Of a stretch of 64,000 nucleotides of DNA, positions 1-7,902 are shown one piece after another (the stretch's first letter is position 1; each line of letters starts with the position of its first letter). The notes below the pieces were generated by a model. The model did no database searches, had not been told where the DNA came from, and was given only the letters and a program-made list of their open reading frames with translations. This DNA is from Kitasatospora sp. NBC_00374. Its GTDB lineage: Bacteria; Actinomycetota; Actinomycetes; Streptomycetales; Streptomycetaceae. Position numbers and translations under genes: made by a program. Location: assembly GCF_041434935.1 (NCBI RefSeq), contig NZ_CP107964.1, forward strand, positions 2,604,001 through 2,668,000, given 5' to 3'.

Positions 1-605
1 ACCACGAACAGGCCGATCCGCTCGACCAGGTGCTCGGTGGAGAGCCGGCTGTAGAACTCCTCGGTGAGCCCCGTCCGCACCGCCAGCAGCACCACCTCCA
101 GCGCGATCGCCACCCCCCAGAGCACGAACCGCCCCGGGTTCGGCACCGCGGCCGACACCGCCCACAGCACGGCCGGCACCAGGGCGTAGCCCAGCGGCCG
201 CCACCGTGGCAGCGGGTCGTCGCTGCGCCGGGCCCGGTCGAACCAGATCAGGAAGAACATCAGCCGCACCCAGGCCGCGCCCAGCGCGTACGCCCAGGCC
301 CGGTCGCCGAGCCCGTCCGGCGCGGCCGCCGCCATCAGCCCGAGCGCCGGCATCGCCGCGAGCAGCATCGCCTGCACCCCCGGCCGGGCCGAGCCGAACA
401 CGTTGACCGTCACCATCAGGTTGACCCACGCCCACCAGGCCGGGAAGAACAGCACGAGGAAGGTCCCGAAGTCCCCCGCGTCCGGATCCCCGTGCAGGTC
501 GCGCGCCAGCACGCTGACCGTGACCACGAACACCAGGTCGAAGAACAGCTCGAACCAGCCCGCCCGGTGCTCCTCCGAAGCCACTGCCGCCGTCGTCTCG
601 CTCAC
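1..605 (-). CDS. Low temperature requirement protein A (LtrA)-like membrane protein, 3' end outside window
   Basis: This gene enters the window from the left edge, and only its N-terminal 201 codons are visible. The start is GTG at 605-603 (V-S-E-T-T-A). The first segment contains the LtrA hallmark E-L-F-F-D-L-V-F-V followed by hydrophobic helices rich in Trp and Phe (F-P-A-W-W-A-W-V-N). LtrA proteins are multi-pass membrane proteins of unknown biochemical role, named from a Listeria cold-growth mutant. It is divergent from the lipoprotein gene at 726, and the 120-base gap must hold both promoters. The family call rests on the N-terminal motif and the membrane pattern. Confidence 0.85.
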   Translation of the reverse strand, partial: MSETTAAVASEEHRAGWFELFFDLVFVVTVSVLARDLHGDPDAGDFGTFLVLFFPAWWAWVNLMVTVNVFGSARPGVQAMLLAAMPALGLMAAAAPDGLGDRAWAYALGAAWVRLMFFLIWFDRARRSDDPLPRWRPLGYALVPAVLWAVSAAVPNPGRFVLWGVAIALEVVLLAVRTGLTEEFYSRLSTEHLVERIGLFV

Positions 606-725
606 GCCCCCACTGTGCGCGGCCCCGCACCCCGCCCGCGGCCCGGCTCGCCGGGGAGCAGCCGGATCGGAAGGCTCCTAGGCTGGACGGTGGAACACCC
701 CGCCGGACCCTGGAGGCGGTGCGCC

Positions 726-1679
726 ATGCACGCCGCTCGCTCCGCCTGCATCGGCTTACTGAGCGCGGCCATCGGCCTGACGGCGGCGGCCGGTTGCGGC
801 TCGCCGGAGATCACCACGGCACCGATCTCCCCGGTGTCGTCCACCGGGTCGGCCTCCGCCGCCACGGCCGCGACGCCGCGGGCAGGGGTCGGCGACACCC
901 TGGAACTGGCCGGTTCACAGGCCGGAGAGCGGATGGCCGTGACGGTGACCCAGGTGGTCGACCCGGCCTTCCCGTCGACCGGGTTCGACTCGCCCAGCCC
1001 GGGCGACCGCCTGGTGGCGGTGCAGTTCCGGCTCAGCAACACCGGGACGGCGCCGTACTCGGACTCCCCTTCCAACGGCGCCCAGGTGATCGACTCCACC
1101 GGACAGGGCTTCAACGCCGTCATCGCCGGTACCAGCACCGCCGGGCCCGCGTTCCCGGCCGGGGTCCGGGTCGCACCCGGCGAGAGCGCGCTCGGCTTTA
1201 TCACCTTCGACATCCCGGCCCGATCTGCGGTCGCGAAGGTGCAGTTCACCCTGGAGTCGGGCTTCGCCGCCCAGACCGGCCAGTGGACGGTCACCGGCGC
1301 ACCTGGCTCGCCCCGGACACCCGGGGCACCGACCACCCCCGGCTCCGCGCGCACGCCCGGAACGCCGGCCACCCCGACCGCCACCCCGACCGTCTCCACC
1401 GCAGCTCCCGCCCAGGTGGTGCTGGACTACGTCGCGGCCATCAACTCCCATGACTACGCCCGCGCCTGGGCGCTCGGCGGACGCAACCTCGGCGGCAGCT
1501 ACCAGAGCTTCGTGGCGGGCTTCGCCGACACCGCCCACGACACCGTCACCATCACGAGCGTGCGAGGCAACACCGTCGGCGTGGTGCTCGACGCCCTCCA
1601 GAACGACGGCAGCCACCGCTTCTACTCCGGCACCTACACCGTGGTCAACGGCGTGATCACCGGCGCGGCGATCCGCTAG
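726..1679 (+). CDS. DUF4352-type secreted lipoprotein with NTF2-like C-terminal domain
   Basis: The 317-residue product has a signal peptide ending in a lipobox (L-T-A-A-A-G-C, lipidated Cys24). A Ser/Ala/Thr-rich linker follows. Residues about 55-200 form an immunoglobulin-like DUF4352 domain (G-D-x-L-V-A-V-Q-F-R-L-S-N-T-G). A Pro/Thr-rich spacer of repeated T-P-G units comes next. The last 85 residues look like an NTF2/SnoaL-like fold (Y-V-A-A-I-N-S-H-D-Y-A-R-A-W). The ATG at 726 is chosen because the lipobox must lie near the N-terminus; the reading frame stays open far upstream without coding character. The function is unknown; it is probably an anchored extracellular binding protein. It is convergent with the next gene and the two share the tetranucleotide CTAG (1676-1679), which gives both their stop codons. 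Confidence 0.8.
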   Translation: MHAARSACIGLLSAAIGLTAAAGCGSPEITTAPISPVSSTGSASAATAATPRAGVGDTLELAGSQAGERMAVTVTQVVDPAFPSTGFDSPSPGDRLVAVQFRLSNTGTAPYSDSPSNGAQVIDSTGQGFNAVIAGTSTAGPAFPAGVRVAPGESALGFITFDIPARSAVAKVQFTLESGFAAQTGQWTVTGAPGSPRTPGAPTTPGSARTPGTPATPTATPTVSTAAPAQVVLDYVAAINSHDYARAWALGGRNLGGSYQSFVAGFADTAHDTVTITSVRGNTVGVVLDALQNDGSHRFYSGTYTVVNGVITGAAIR

Positions 1680-2437
1680 GAACTGGCGGCCGGGACCCGC
1701 ACGACGGCCAGCACCGGCAGGTGGTCGGTGGCGGCGAGCAGGTCGGCCGGGTCGAGGCCGGGCAGCCCGTGCGGGACTCCGCAGGCCAGGACCTCCAGGT
1801 CGCGGGTGGCGAAGACCGCGTCGATCCGCTGGTGCGGGTTGTCCGGTACGGAGGTGAAGGTGCCGCCCCAGGGCGCCGCCGGGTGGGCGTCCTGGAAGTC
1901 CGCGGCCAGCTTCCGCCAGCCCGGGCCGTCGGGGTGCTCGTTGAAGTCCCCGGCGATCAGGCCGGGCTCCCCCGGGTCGAACTGGCCCGGCAGCAGGGCG
2001 AACTGGCGCTGCCGTTCCTCGGCGTCGAGGCTGAGGTGGCAGCTGGTCACGGAGAACGGGACGGATCCGCCGATCCTGACCAGGGCGGTGGCGAAGCCAC
2101 GGGCGTGCAGGCCCCGGGTCTTGGGGAGCAGGCGGTCCCTGGTCGCCAGGACGTCGACCCGCAGCCGGCCGAGCAGCAGCGGGCCCGCGGCGACCCGGCC
2201 GCCGCCGGAGAGGATGACGGTGCCGGTGCGGTGGGCGAGCCAGGCGGCCTGCTTCTCGGGCTTCCAGTAGCGCGGGGACTCCTGGACGCAGATCAGGTCG
2301 GGCTCGCAGGCCTTGATCACCCGGACCAGGGCGTCCCGGTCGTCGCGCAGCGAGCGGATGTTGTAGCTGAGCACGCGGACGCGTTGGGCGCCGTCGGGCT
2401 CGGCCCCGGAGGCGGGCAGCTCGGTCACTGACGTCAC
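1676..2437 (-). CDS. Endonuclease/exonuclease/phosphatase (EEP) family protein
   Basis: The 253-residue protein shows the EEP (DNase I-like) fold signatures in order: V-L-S-Y-N-I-R near residue 25, C-V-Q-E-S with the metal-binding Glu, a G-D-F-N-E-H motif in the middle, and a C-terminal A-T-D-H-L-P-V with the catalytic Asp-His. It has no signal peptide, so a cytoplasmic phosphodiesterase or phosphatase is expected; the substrate cannot be read from the sequence. The start is GTG at 2437. No good ribosome-binding site precedes it, but a TAGCAT -10-like box lies seven bases upstream, which would fit a leaderless transcript. It is convergent with the lipoprotein gene. Confidence 0.85.
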   Translation of the reverse strand: MTSVTELPASGAEPDGAQRVRVLSYNIRSLRDDRDALVRVIKACEPDLICVQESPRYWKPEKQAAWLAHRTGTVILSGGGRVAAGPLLLGRLRVDVLATRDRLLPKTRGLHARGFATALVRIGGSVPFSVTSCHLSLDAEERQRQFALLPGQFDPGEPGLIAGDFNEHPDGPGWRKLAADFQDAHPAAPWGGTFTSVPDNPHQRIDAVFATRDLEVLACGVPHGLPGLDPADLLAATDHLPVLAVVRVPAASS

Positions 2438-2492
2438 GGAGCCGATGCTAGGGCCTGTCCGGCACCTGACGGTGGATCAGCACGCGAAAAGG

Positions 2493-2524
2493 GCGGCGGG
2501 ACGGCTGCGCGCCCGTCCCGCCGC
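2493..2524 (-). terminator. Rho-independent-type terminator after glkA
   Basis: A perfect 12-bp inverted repeat (2493-2504 / 2513-2524) with an 8-base loop lies just past the glkA stop. On the minus strand it is followed by CCCTTTTCG, a short U-run, as expected for an intrinsic terminator. Confidence 0.7.
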
Positions 2525-2528
2525 GAGG

Positions 2529-3470
2529 TCAGATCCGGGCGAGGTCGGCCGCGCCGGAGATGCCGGCGGCGGAGCCCATGGAGGCGAGCACGACCTCGGC
2601 CCGCGGCCGGTGGACGCCGCCGGTGAGGTACTTCCGGAAGGCGGCGGCGACCGGGTCGAGCAGCAGCCGGCCGGAGTCCGAGACGCCGCCGCCGAGCACG
2701 AACACGCCCGGGTCGAACAGCGCGGCGAGGTCGGCCATGCCGCGGCCCAGCCAGTCGGCCAGCTCCGCGTAGCACTCCAGCGCCAGCGGGTCGCCGTCCT
2801 CGGCCGCCTCGGTGATGTGGATGCCGCGGATGGTCTCGGCGACGCCGTCGTTGAGCTCCAGCATCCGCTTGCCCGCGATGGGGTCGGCGGCGGCCTTCTC
2901 CCGGCCGTAGCGACGCAGCGCCCGGCCGGAGCCGTACTGCTCCCAGCAGCCGTGGCCGCCGCAGCCGCAGAGCAGCCCGTCGGGGACCATGTTGAGGTGG
3001 CCGATCTCGCCGGCCACGCCGAAGCGGCCGCGGTGCAGCCGGCCGTCGAGCACGATGCCACCGCCGATGCCGGTGCCGACGGTGATCAGCACCATGTCCT
3101 CGTGCGCGGCGGCCGCGCCGAACCGGAACTCGGCCCAGGCCGCGCAGTTGGCATCGTTCTCGACCACCGTGGGGAGCCCGGTGAGCTCCTCGATCCGGGT
3201 CTTGAGGGGCTCGTTCTCCCAGGCGATGTTGGGCGCGAAGATCACCGTGGAGCGGTCCCGGTCGACGAAACCGGGGGCGCCCACGCCCACGCCGCCCACG
3301 TCCGGGTGCTGTTCCTTCAACTCGCGGACGGCCTGCGCGATGGCGTCGACCGCCCACTGGGGGTCGGCCGGGGTGGGCACCCGGGTCCTCGCCAGGATCT
3401 CGCCGGTCTCGTCGACCACGCCTGCCGCGATCTTCGTCCCGCCGACATCGACGCCGATGGTCAGAGCCAT
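2529..3470 (-). CDS. glkA: ROK-family glucokinase
   Basis: The 313-residue protein phosphorylates glucose to glucose-6-phosphate with ATP. N-terminal phosphate-binding motif D-V-G-G-T-K; D-A-N-C motif with the catalytic Asp; G-T-G-I-G-G-G; H of E-I-G-H; and the ROK zinc motif C-G-C-G-G-H-G-C at residues 168-175. Length and order match Streptomyces GlkA, which in S. coelicolor also mediates carbon catabolite repression (family knowledge). The start ATG at 3470 lies right before the D-V-G-G-T-K strand. Upstream on the same strand lie the DUF5304-type, ArsA-like and SRPBCC genes; a 193-base gap to the first of these suggests that glkA has its own promoter. Confidence 0.95.
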   Translation of the reverse strand: MALTIGVDVGGTKIAAGVVDETGEILARTRVPTPADPQWAVDAIAQAVRELKEQHPDVGGVGVGAPGFVDRDRSTVIFAPNIAWENEPLKTRIEELTGLPTVVENDANCAAWAEFRFGAAAAHEDMVLITVGTGIGGGIVLDGRLHRGRFGVAGEIGHLNMVPDGLLCGCGGHGCWEQYGSGRALRRYGREKAAADPIAGKRMLELNDGVAETIRGIHITEAAEDGDPLALECYAELADWLGRGMADLAALFDPGVFVLGGGVSDSGRLLLDPVAAAFRKYLTGGVHRPRAEVVLASMGSAAGISGAADLARI

Positions 3471-3663
3471 GTGTCCCTCAGCTATTCACTCGTTCCCGCT
3501 GAGCGGAACGCTACCCGCTGGGCAGTGCTCCCGTACACACTCCGACCTACATGAATCGAAGACAATTTTCGAGAATTTGCCCGAGACGCCTTCAAAAGTC
3601 GTAATGTTCGCCCCTCTGAGTGACATTGACAGAGCTTTCGGTCACCATCCCTGACCAGCAGCT

Positions 3664-3969
3664 TCAGAAGTTGTCGGACGGTTCGTCGAGGTCGATGTGG
3701 ACCGGCTCGGCGTGTCCGGGCGCCGACCAGCGGCGCTCGTGTCCGGCCACCGCGGCCCGGTACGCGGCCAGCAGCTCACCGCCCGCGGCGGCGAGATGTC
3801 CGAACACCTCGGGGTTGCTCTCCCGGACGCGGGTGCCGTACTCCTGGGCCTTGCCGCCGAGCGCCTCGGCGAACCGCCGCACCTCGTCCACCAGCGGGCC
3901 GAGCTCCGGGCCGAACGGCTCGCCGGAGCCGTCCGGCTGCTCGGAACGGTCGGTCTTCTGGTCCGCCAT
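3664..3969 (-). CDS. Small DUF5304-type protein upstream of glkA
   Basis: This is a 101-residue acidic, soluble protein (M-A-D-Q-K-T-D-R-S-E-Q). Its helical core, residues about 25-80, contains V-D-E-V-R-R-F-A-E-A-L-G-G-K-A-Q-E-Y. I take it to belong to the streptomycete-restricted DUF5304 family; this is from memory and not certain. The ATG at 3969 has AGGGA eight bases upstream. The frame is open for another 98 codons upstream, but that part overlaps the neighbouring ArsA-like gene. The position directly upstream of glkA recalls the S. coelicolor gene reported to influence glucose repression from the same place; whether this is its ortholog is inference. Confidence 0.65.
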   Translation of the reverse strand: MADQKTDRSEQPDGSGEPFGPELGPLVDEVRRFAEALGGKAQEYGTRVRESNPEVFGHLAAAGGELLAAYRAAVAGHERRWSAPGHAEPVHIDLDEPSDNF

Positions 3970-4066
3970 CAGTGGTCCCTCTCGCCGCGGTCGAGCCACC
4001 GACGGTACCGGACCGGGCCGACGGGCGGTCGCGATCACGCCCCGGGCCGGGCGCCGAGGGCCCCGG

Positions 4067-5245
4067 CTACTGCGCCAGGCCGCGGGGCCAGAGCGCCGGG
4101 TCGGGCGCGAAGCGCAGCGTGAGCACCCCGTCCGCGAGGCCCGCCCCACTGACGGTGCAGCGGCGCAGCGCGGACGGCAGCAGCAGGATCCGCCGGTAGG
4201 CACCCACCCCGAGCACCAGTTCGTCGCCGCGGCGGACCAGCTCCAGCTCGTCCCGGTCGGCACCGGGCAGCGGCAGGTGCCAGAGCAGCAGCCCGTCCTC
4301 GGCCAGCCGGTCCTCGATCCTGGGCTGCGGCGCCGGGGCGGCCGGCGGCCGGCCGGCGGCGTAGAGCTGGGCGGCGATGTCCTCCAGGGCCACCTCCGGC
4401 CGGCGGCAGGTCAGCAGCGGGACGTCCAGTTCGGCGGCCAGTTCGGCCAGCCGGTCGCGTTCGCGGGCGGCCAGGCCGGCCAGCCACGGGTCCGGGGAGG
4501 CGACGGCGTCCGCGGGCAGGGCGCGGTGGGCGACCACGGCGTCCAGCCGGTGCCCGTACAGGGCCAGGCCGGCCCGGATCCGGCGCAGTTCCTCGGGGCG
4601 GTGGGTCTCGGCGTCGACGGCCAGCCGGACGGTGGTGCCGGGGGCGTCGACCACCGCGCGGGCTTCGGCGAGCGCGGCCTGAGCGGTGGCGCGCGCCTCG
4701 AACAGCCAGTCCGCGGGCATCGGGACGCCGGCGACGGCGGCCAGGAGCGGGCGCAGCGCCCGGGCGGCCTGGCGCTGCTCGGGCAGCAGCCGCGACAGGT
4801 AGCGGTCCAGTTGCTCGGGCAGGGCGAGGGTGGCGATCAGCTCGGCGGGGGCGGGGGCGGCGACCACCACGACGTCGGCGTCGGCGGAGCGCAGTTCCCG
4901 CAGCAGGGCGAGCGGCCGGGTGCCGGGGAGCGGGGTGAGCTCCTCCGGGTCGAGCGGTTCGGCGCCGATCAGGGCGAGCGCGGGGGCGAGCCGGCCGCTC
5001 AGTGCCCCGAGGGCGTCGCGGAAGGTGCTCTGCTCGTCGATCCGGGCGACGTCGAGCCGCTCGGCGTACCGGGCGGGCTCGGCCGTCAGGCGGGTGCCGA
5101 GCAGGACGTCCAGGGCGCGGTGCGGGTCGTCGGCGGCGAGCAGCAGGGTGCGGCGGCCGGCGGCGGCGGCGTGCAGAGCGGTGGCGGCGGCGACGGTGGC
5201 CGCCGCGCTCTCGGCGCCGCTGACCAGGATCGTGCGGGGTGCCAC
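4067..5245 (-). CDS. ArsA/Get3-like protein with degenerate P-loop
   Basis: The 392-residue protein has the layout of single-domain ArsA/Get3 ATPases. An N-terminal nucleotide-binding fold is followed by a C-terminal beta-rich segment (G-L-L-L-W-H-L-P-L to L-T-L-R-F) resembling the ArsA_HSP20 domain. The P-loop that should read G-K-G-G-V-G-K-T-T is G-A-E-S-A-A-A-T here, so both lysines are lost. The D-P-H-R-A-L-D segment keeps part of the A-loop. It is probably unable to hydrolyse ATP and may act as a scaffold. The start is GTG at 5245 with GGAGAG six bases upstream. It follows the SRPBCC gene by 72 bases on the same strand, an arrangement also found beside pimB' and fadD15 in mycobacteria. 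Confidence 0.8.
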   Translation of the reverse strand: MAPRTILVSGAESAAATVAAATALHAAAAGRRTLLLAADDPHRALDVLLGTRLTAEPARYAERLDVARIDEQSTFRDALGALSGRLAPALALIGAEPLDPEELTPLPGTRPLALLRELRSADADVVVVAAPAPAELIATLALPEQLDRYLSRLLPEQRQAARALRPLLAAVAGVPMPADWLFEARATAQAALAEARAVVDAPGTTVRLAVDAETHRPEELRRIRAGLALYGHRLDAVVAHRALPADAVASPDPWLAGLAARERDRLAELAAELDVPLLTCRRPEVALEDIAAQLYAAGRPPAAPAPQPRIEDRLAEDGLLLWHLPLPGADRDELELVRRGDELVLGVGAYRRILLLPSALRRCTVSGAGLADGVLTLRFAPDPALWPRGLAQ

Positions 5246-5317
5246 GGGATCTCTCCGCTCAGCCTTCGGGGGTGGGCCCGGCTCGGCCGGCGGGCCCGGC
5301 TTCGGTGGTGGGGCCGG

Positions 5318-5752
5318 TCAGCCTTCCACGCGCTTCTTCAGGCCGGCGAGCGCCCGGTCGATGATGACCTTCTCCGCCTTGCGCTTGATCATCCCGAGCA
5401 TCGGGATCTTCACGTCGACGGCCAGCTGGTAGGTGACCTCGGTGCTGCCGTTCTTGAGCGGGGCGAGCGCGTAGGAGCCGTCCAGGGCGCGGAGCATCTG
5501 GCTCTTGACCAGCGTCCAGGAGACCTCGCGGTCGTCGTCCCAGGTGTAGGCGAGCACGTGCTCGTCGCGGATCGCCCCGGCGTCCAGCAGCAGTCGCACC
5601 TCGGCCGCACGGCCGCCGTCGACGGTGGCCAGCACCTCGATCTCCTTGACCTCCCCGGTCCAGGCCGGGTACGCGGCGAAGTCCGCGATCACGGCCATGA
5701 CCTCGGCCGGGGTGGCGTCGATGATGATGCTCGACCTGGTGTGCTCCGCCAT
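5318..5752 (-). CDS. SRPBCC/polyketide cyclase-like lipid-binding protein
   Basis: The 144-residue protein has the START/SRPBCC helix-grip fold. The N-terminus reads S-S-I-I-I-D-A-T-P-A-E-V-M-A-V-I-A-D-F-A-A-Y-P-A-W, typical of coenzyme Q-binding/polyketide-cyclase proteins. The middle has alternating beta strands. The end is a long amphipathic C-terminal helix (V-I-I-D-R-A-L-A-G-L-K-K). Such proteins bind a hydrophobic ligand, which is unknown here. The ATG at 5752 opens directly into the first strand. It precedes the ArsA-like gene on the same strand and is divergent from the acyl-CoA ligase. M. tuberculosis TB16.3 (Rv2185c) occupies the same relative place, as I recall. Confidence 0.85.
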   Translation of the reverse strand: MAEHTRSSIIIDATPAEVMAVIADFAAYPAWTGEVKEIEVLATVDGGRAAEVRLLLDAGAIRDEHVLAYTWDDDREVSWTLVKSQMLRALDGSYALAPLKNGSTEVTYQLAVDVKIPMLGMIKRKAEKVIIDRALAGLKKRVEG

Positions 5753-6046
5753 GACGGCCCTCCGCGTCTCTTCAGCTGTGCGCCCAGGGCAGGCTATCGC
5801 GATACGGCGGGCGGGCGGCCCGCCGCCCCTGCGGCGCCGGCCGGCGGCCGACGGAGATGGTCGGTGCACCCGCTACCCGTGGGTCACCCGGGGCCTGCCG
5901 TAAGGTGCCGGTGGGACCGGCGCTGACCTGGTCCGTCAGAGGTGACGGGTGTGACTATCGGAACACCGAAGGCAACCCCCTGGCCCAAACGACCTACCGG
6001 GCAGTAACGTCCTGCCGTCCCGCAGCGTCGCAGACGAGGAGCAGTC

Positions 6047-7840
6047 TTGCTCGAGTTCAGCCTTCCGGCCCGCTACCAGGTACCGAGCGGCGGTAACCTC
6101 TCCGACCTCGTCCACCAGAACGCCGAGCTGCACCCGGACGTGGCCGTCCTCGGGCGCAAGGTGGACGGCCGGTGGCAGGACGTCACCGCCGTGCAGTTCC
6201 TGGCCGAGGTCCACGCGGCGGCGAAGGGCCTGATCGCCACCGGCATCGGGCCCGGCGACCGGGTCGGCGTGCTCTCCCGGACCCGGTACGAGTGGACGCT
6301 GCTGGACTTCGCGATCTGGTCCGCCGGCGCGATCACCGTCCCGGTGTACGAGACCTCCTCCGCCGAGCAGGTGCGCTGGATCCTGGGCGACTCCGGCGCC
6401 GTGGCCGTGGTCACCGAGACCGACGCGCACGCCGCGCTGGTGGCCGGGCTTCGCGAGGAGCTGCCGGAGCTGGAGCACACCTGGCAGATCGAGGCCGGCG
6501 CGCTGGCCGCGCTGGCCGAGGCCGGCGCCAAGGTCACCGACGCCACGGTGACCGAGCGCCGCTCGGTGGCGACCGAGGACTCGCTCGCCACCATCGTGTA
6601 CACCTCGGGCACCACCGGCCGCCCGAAGGGCTGTCAGCTGACGCACGGGAACTTCATCTCCGAGCTGGGCAACGTGACCACCCGTCTGGAGCCGCTGTTC
6701 CGCACCGGCGAGGGCTCGACCCTGCTCTTCCTGCCGCTGGCCCACGTGCTCGGCCGGATCGCCGAGATCGCGGCCGCGATCGCCCCCATCAAGCTCGGCC
6801 ACGTCTCCGACATCAAGAACGTCACCGCCGAGCTCGGCTCGTTCCGGCCGACCCTGATCCTGGGCGTCCCGAGAGTCTTCGAGAAGGTCTTCAACACCGC
6901 ACGGGCCAAGGCCCAGGCGGACGGCAAGGGCGCGATCTTCGACAAGGCCACCGAGACCGCGATCGCCTACAGCCGGGCCCTGGACGCCGGGCGGATCCCG
7001 CTGCTGCTGCGGATCAAGCACACGGTCTTCGACCGGCTGGTCTACAGCAAGCTGCGCGCGGCGCTGGGCGGCCGCTGCACCCATGCGATCTCCGGCGGCG
7101 CCCCGCTCGGCGAGCGCCTCGGCCACTTCTACCGCGGCATCGGCTTCACCGTGCTGGAGGGCTACGGCCTGACCGAGACCTGCGCGGCGATCGCCTTCAA
7201 CCCGCACGACAAGCCGAAGATCGGCACGGTCGGCCAGCCGATGCCCGGCTCCGCCGTGAAGATCGCCGAGGACGGCGAGGTCCTGCTCAAGGGCCCGCAG
7301 GTCTTCACCGGTTACTGGAACAACCCGGCGGCCACCGCCGAGGTGCTGCGCGACGGCTGGTTCGCCAGCGGCGACATCGGCACCCTGGACGACGAGGGCT
7401 ACCTGACCATCACCGGCCGGAAGAAGGAGATCATCGTCACCGCGGGCGGCAAGAACGTCGCCCCCGCCGTGATCGAGGACCGGATCCGGGCCCACGCCCT
7501 GGTCGGCGAGGTGATGGTGGTCGGCGACCGCAGGCCCTTCATCGCCTGCCTGCTCACCGTCGACCCCGAGTTCTTCCCCAAGTGGAAGGAGCTCAGCGGC
7601 AAGCCCGCCGAGGCCACCCTGACCGACCTGCGCGAGGACGCCGATCTGCTGGCCGCCCTGCAGGCCGCGGTCGACGAGGGCAACCTGGCCGTCTCGGCCG
7701 CCGAGGCGGTCAAGAAGTTCCGTCTGCTGGACACCGTCTTCTCCGAGGAGAGCGGCCACCTCACTCCCTCGCTCAAGCTCAAGCGCAACGTCGTCCTCAA
7801 GGACTTCGCGGGCGAGGTCGAGGCGCTCTACCAGCGCTGA
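6047..7840 (+). CDS. Long-chain fatty-acid-CoA ligase (FadD15-like)
   Basis: The 597-residue AMP-forming enzyme activates long-chain fatty acids to acyl-CoA. Motifs in order: P-loop-like Y-T-S-G-T-T-G-R-P-K-G near residue 185, G-Y-G-L-T-E-T-C-A near residue 380, the D-G-W-F-x-S-G-D motif, and G-R-K-K-E-I-I-V-T with the hinge region; a C-terminal catalytic Lys lies in the S-L-K-L-K-R-N segment. The start is TTG at 6047, supported by AGGAG about six bases upstream and by the conserved E-F-S-L-P-A-R-Y beginning. It is divergent from the SRPBCC gene and convergent with the pimB-like gene, as in mycobacteria. It may supply acyl-CoA for phosphatidylinositol-mannoside acylation (inference). Confidence 0.93.
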   Translation: MLEFSLPARYQVPSGGNLSDLVHQNAELHPDVAVLGRKVDGRWQDVTAVQFLAEVHAAAKGLIATGIGPGDRVGVLSRTRYEWTLLDFAIWSAGAITVPVYETSSAEQVRWILGDSGAVAVVTETDAHAALVAGLREELPELEHTWQIEAGALAALAEAGAKVTDATVTERRSVATEDSLATIVYTSGTTGRPKGCQLTHGNFISELGNVTTRLEPLFRTGEGSTLLFLPLAHVLGRIAEIAAAIAPIKLGHVSDIKNVTAELGSFRPTLILGVPRVFEKVFNTARAKAQADGKGAIFDKATETAIAYSRALDAGRIPLLLRIKHTVFDRLVYSKLRAALGGRCTHAISGGAPLGERLGHFYRGIGFTVLEGYGLTETCAAIAFNPHDKPKIGTVGQPMPGSAVKIAEDGEVLLKGPQVFTGYWNNPAATAEVLRDGWFASGDIGTLDDEGYLTITGRKKEIIVTAGGKNVAPAVIEDRIRAHALVGEVMVVGDRRPFIACLLTVDPEFFPKWKELSGKPAEATLTDLREDADLLAALQAAVDEGNLAVSAAEAVKKFRLLDTVFSEESGHLTPSLKLKRNVVLKDFAGEVEALYQR

Positions 7841-7852
7841 GGCGAGCACGCC

Positions 7853-7890
7853 GACGGCCCGTCCGCTCCACCCGGAGCGGACGGGCCGTC
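7853..7890. terminator. Bidirectional terminator hairpin
   Basis: A perfect 17-bp inverted repeat (7853-7869 / 7874-7890) with a 4-base loop sits between the convergent acyl-CoA ligase and mannosyltransferase genes. It probably ends transcription from both sides. Confidence 0.8.
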
Positions 7891-7902
7891 CCCTGTCCGG
7901 GC

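Noticed and set aside
30..725. Upstream extension of the DUF4352 lipoprotein frame
   Set aside because: It is antisense to the LtrA-like gene and would bury the lipobox in mid-protein.
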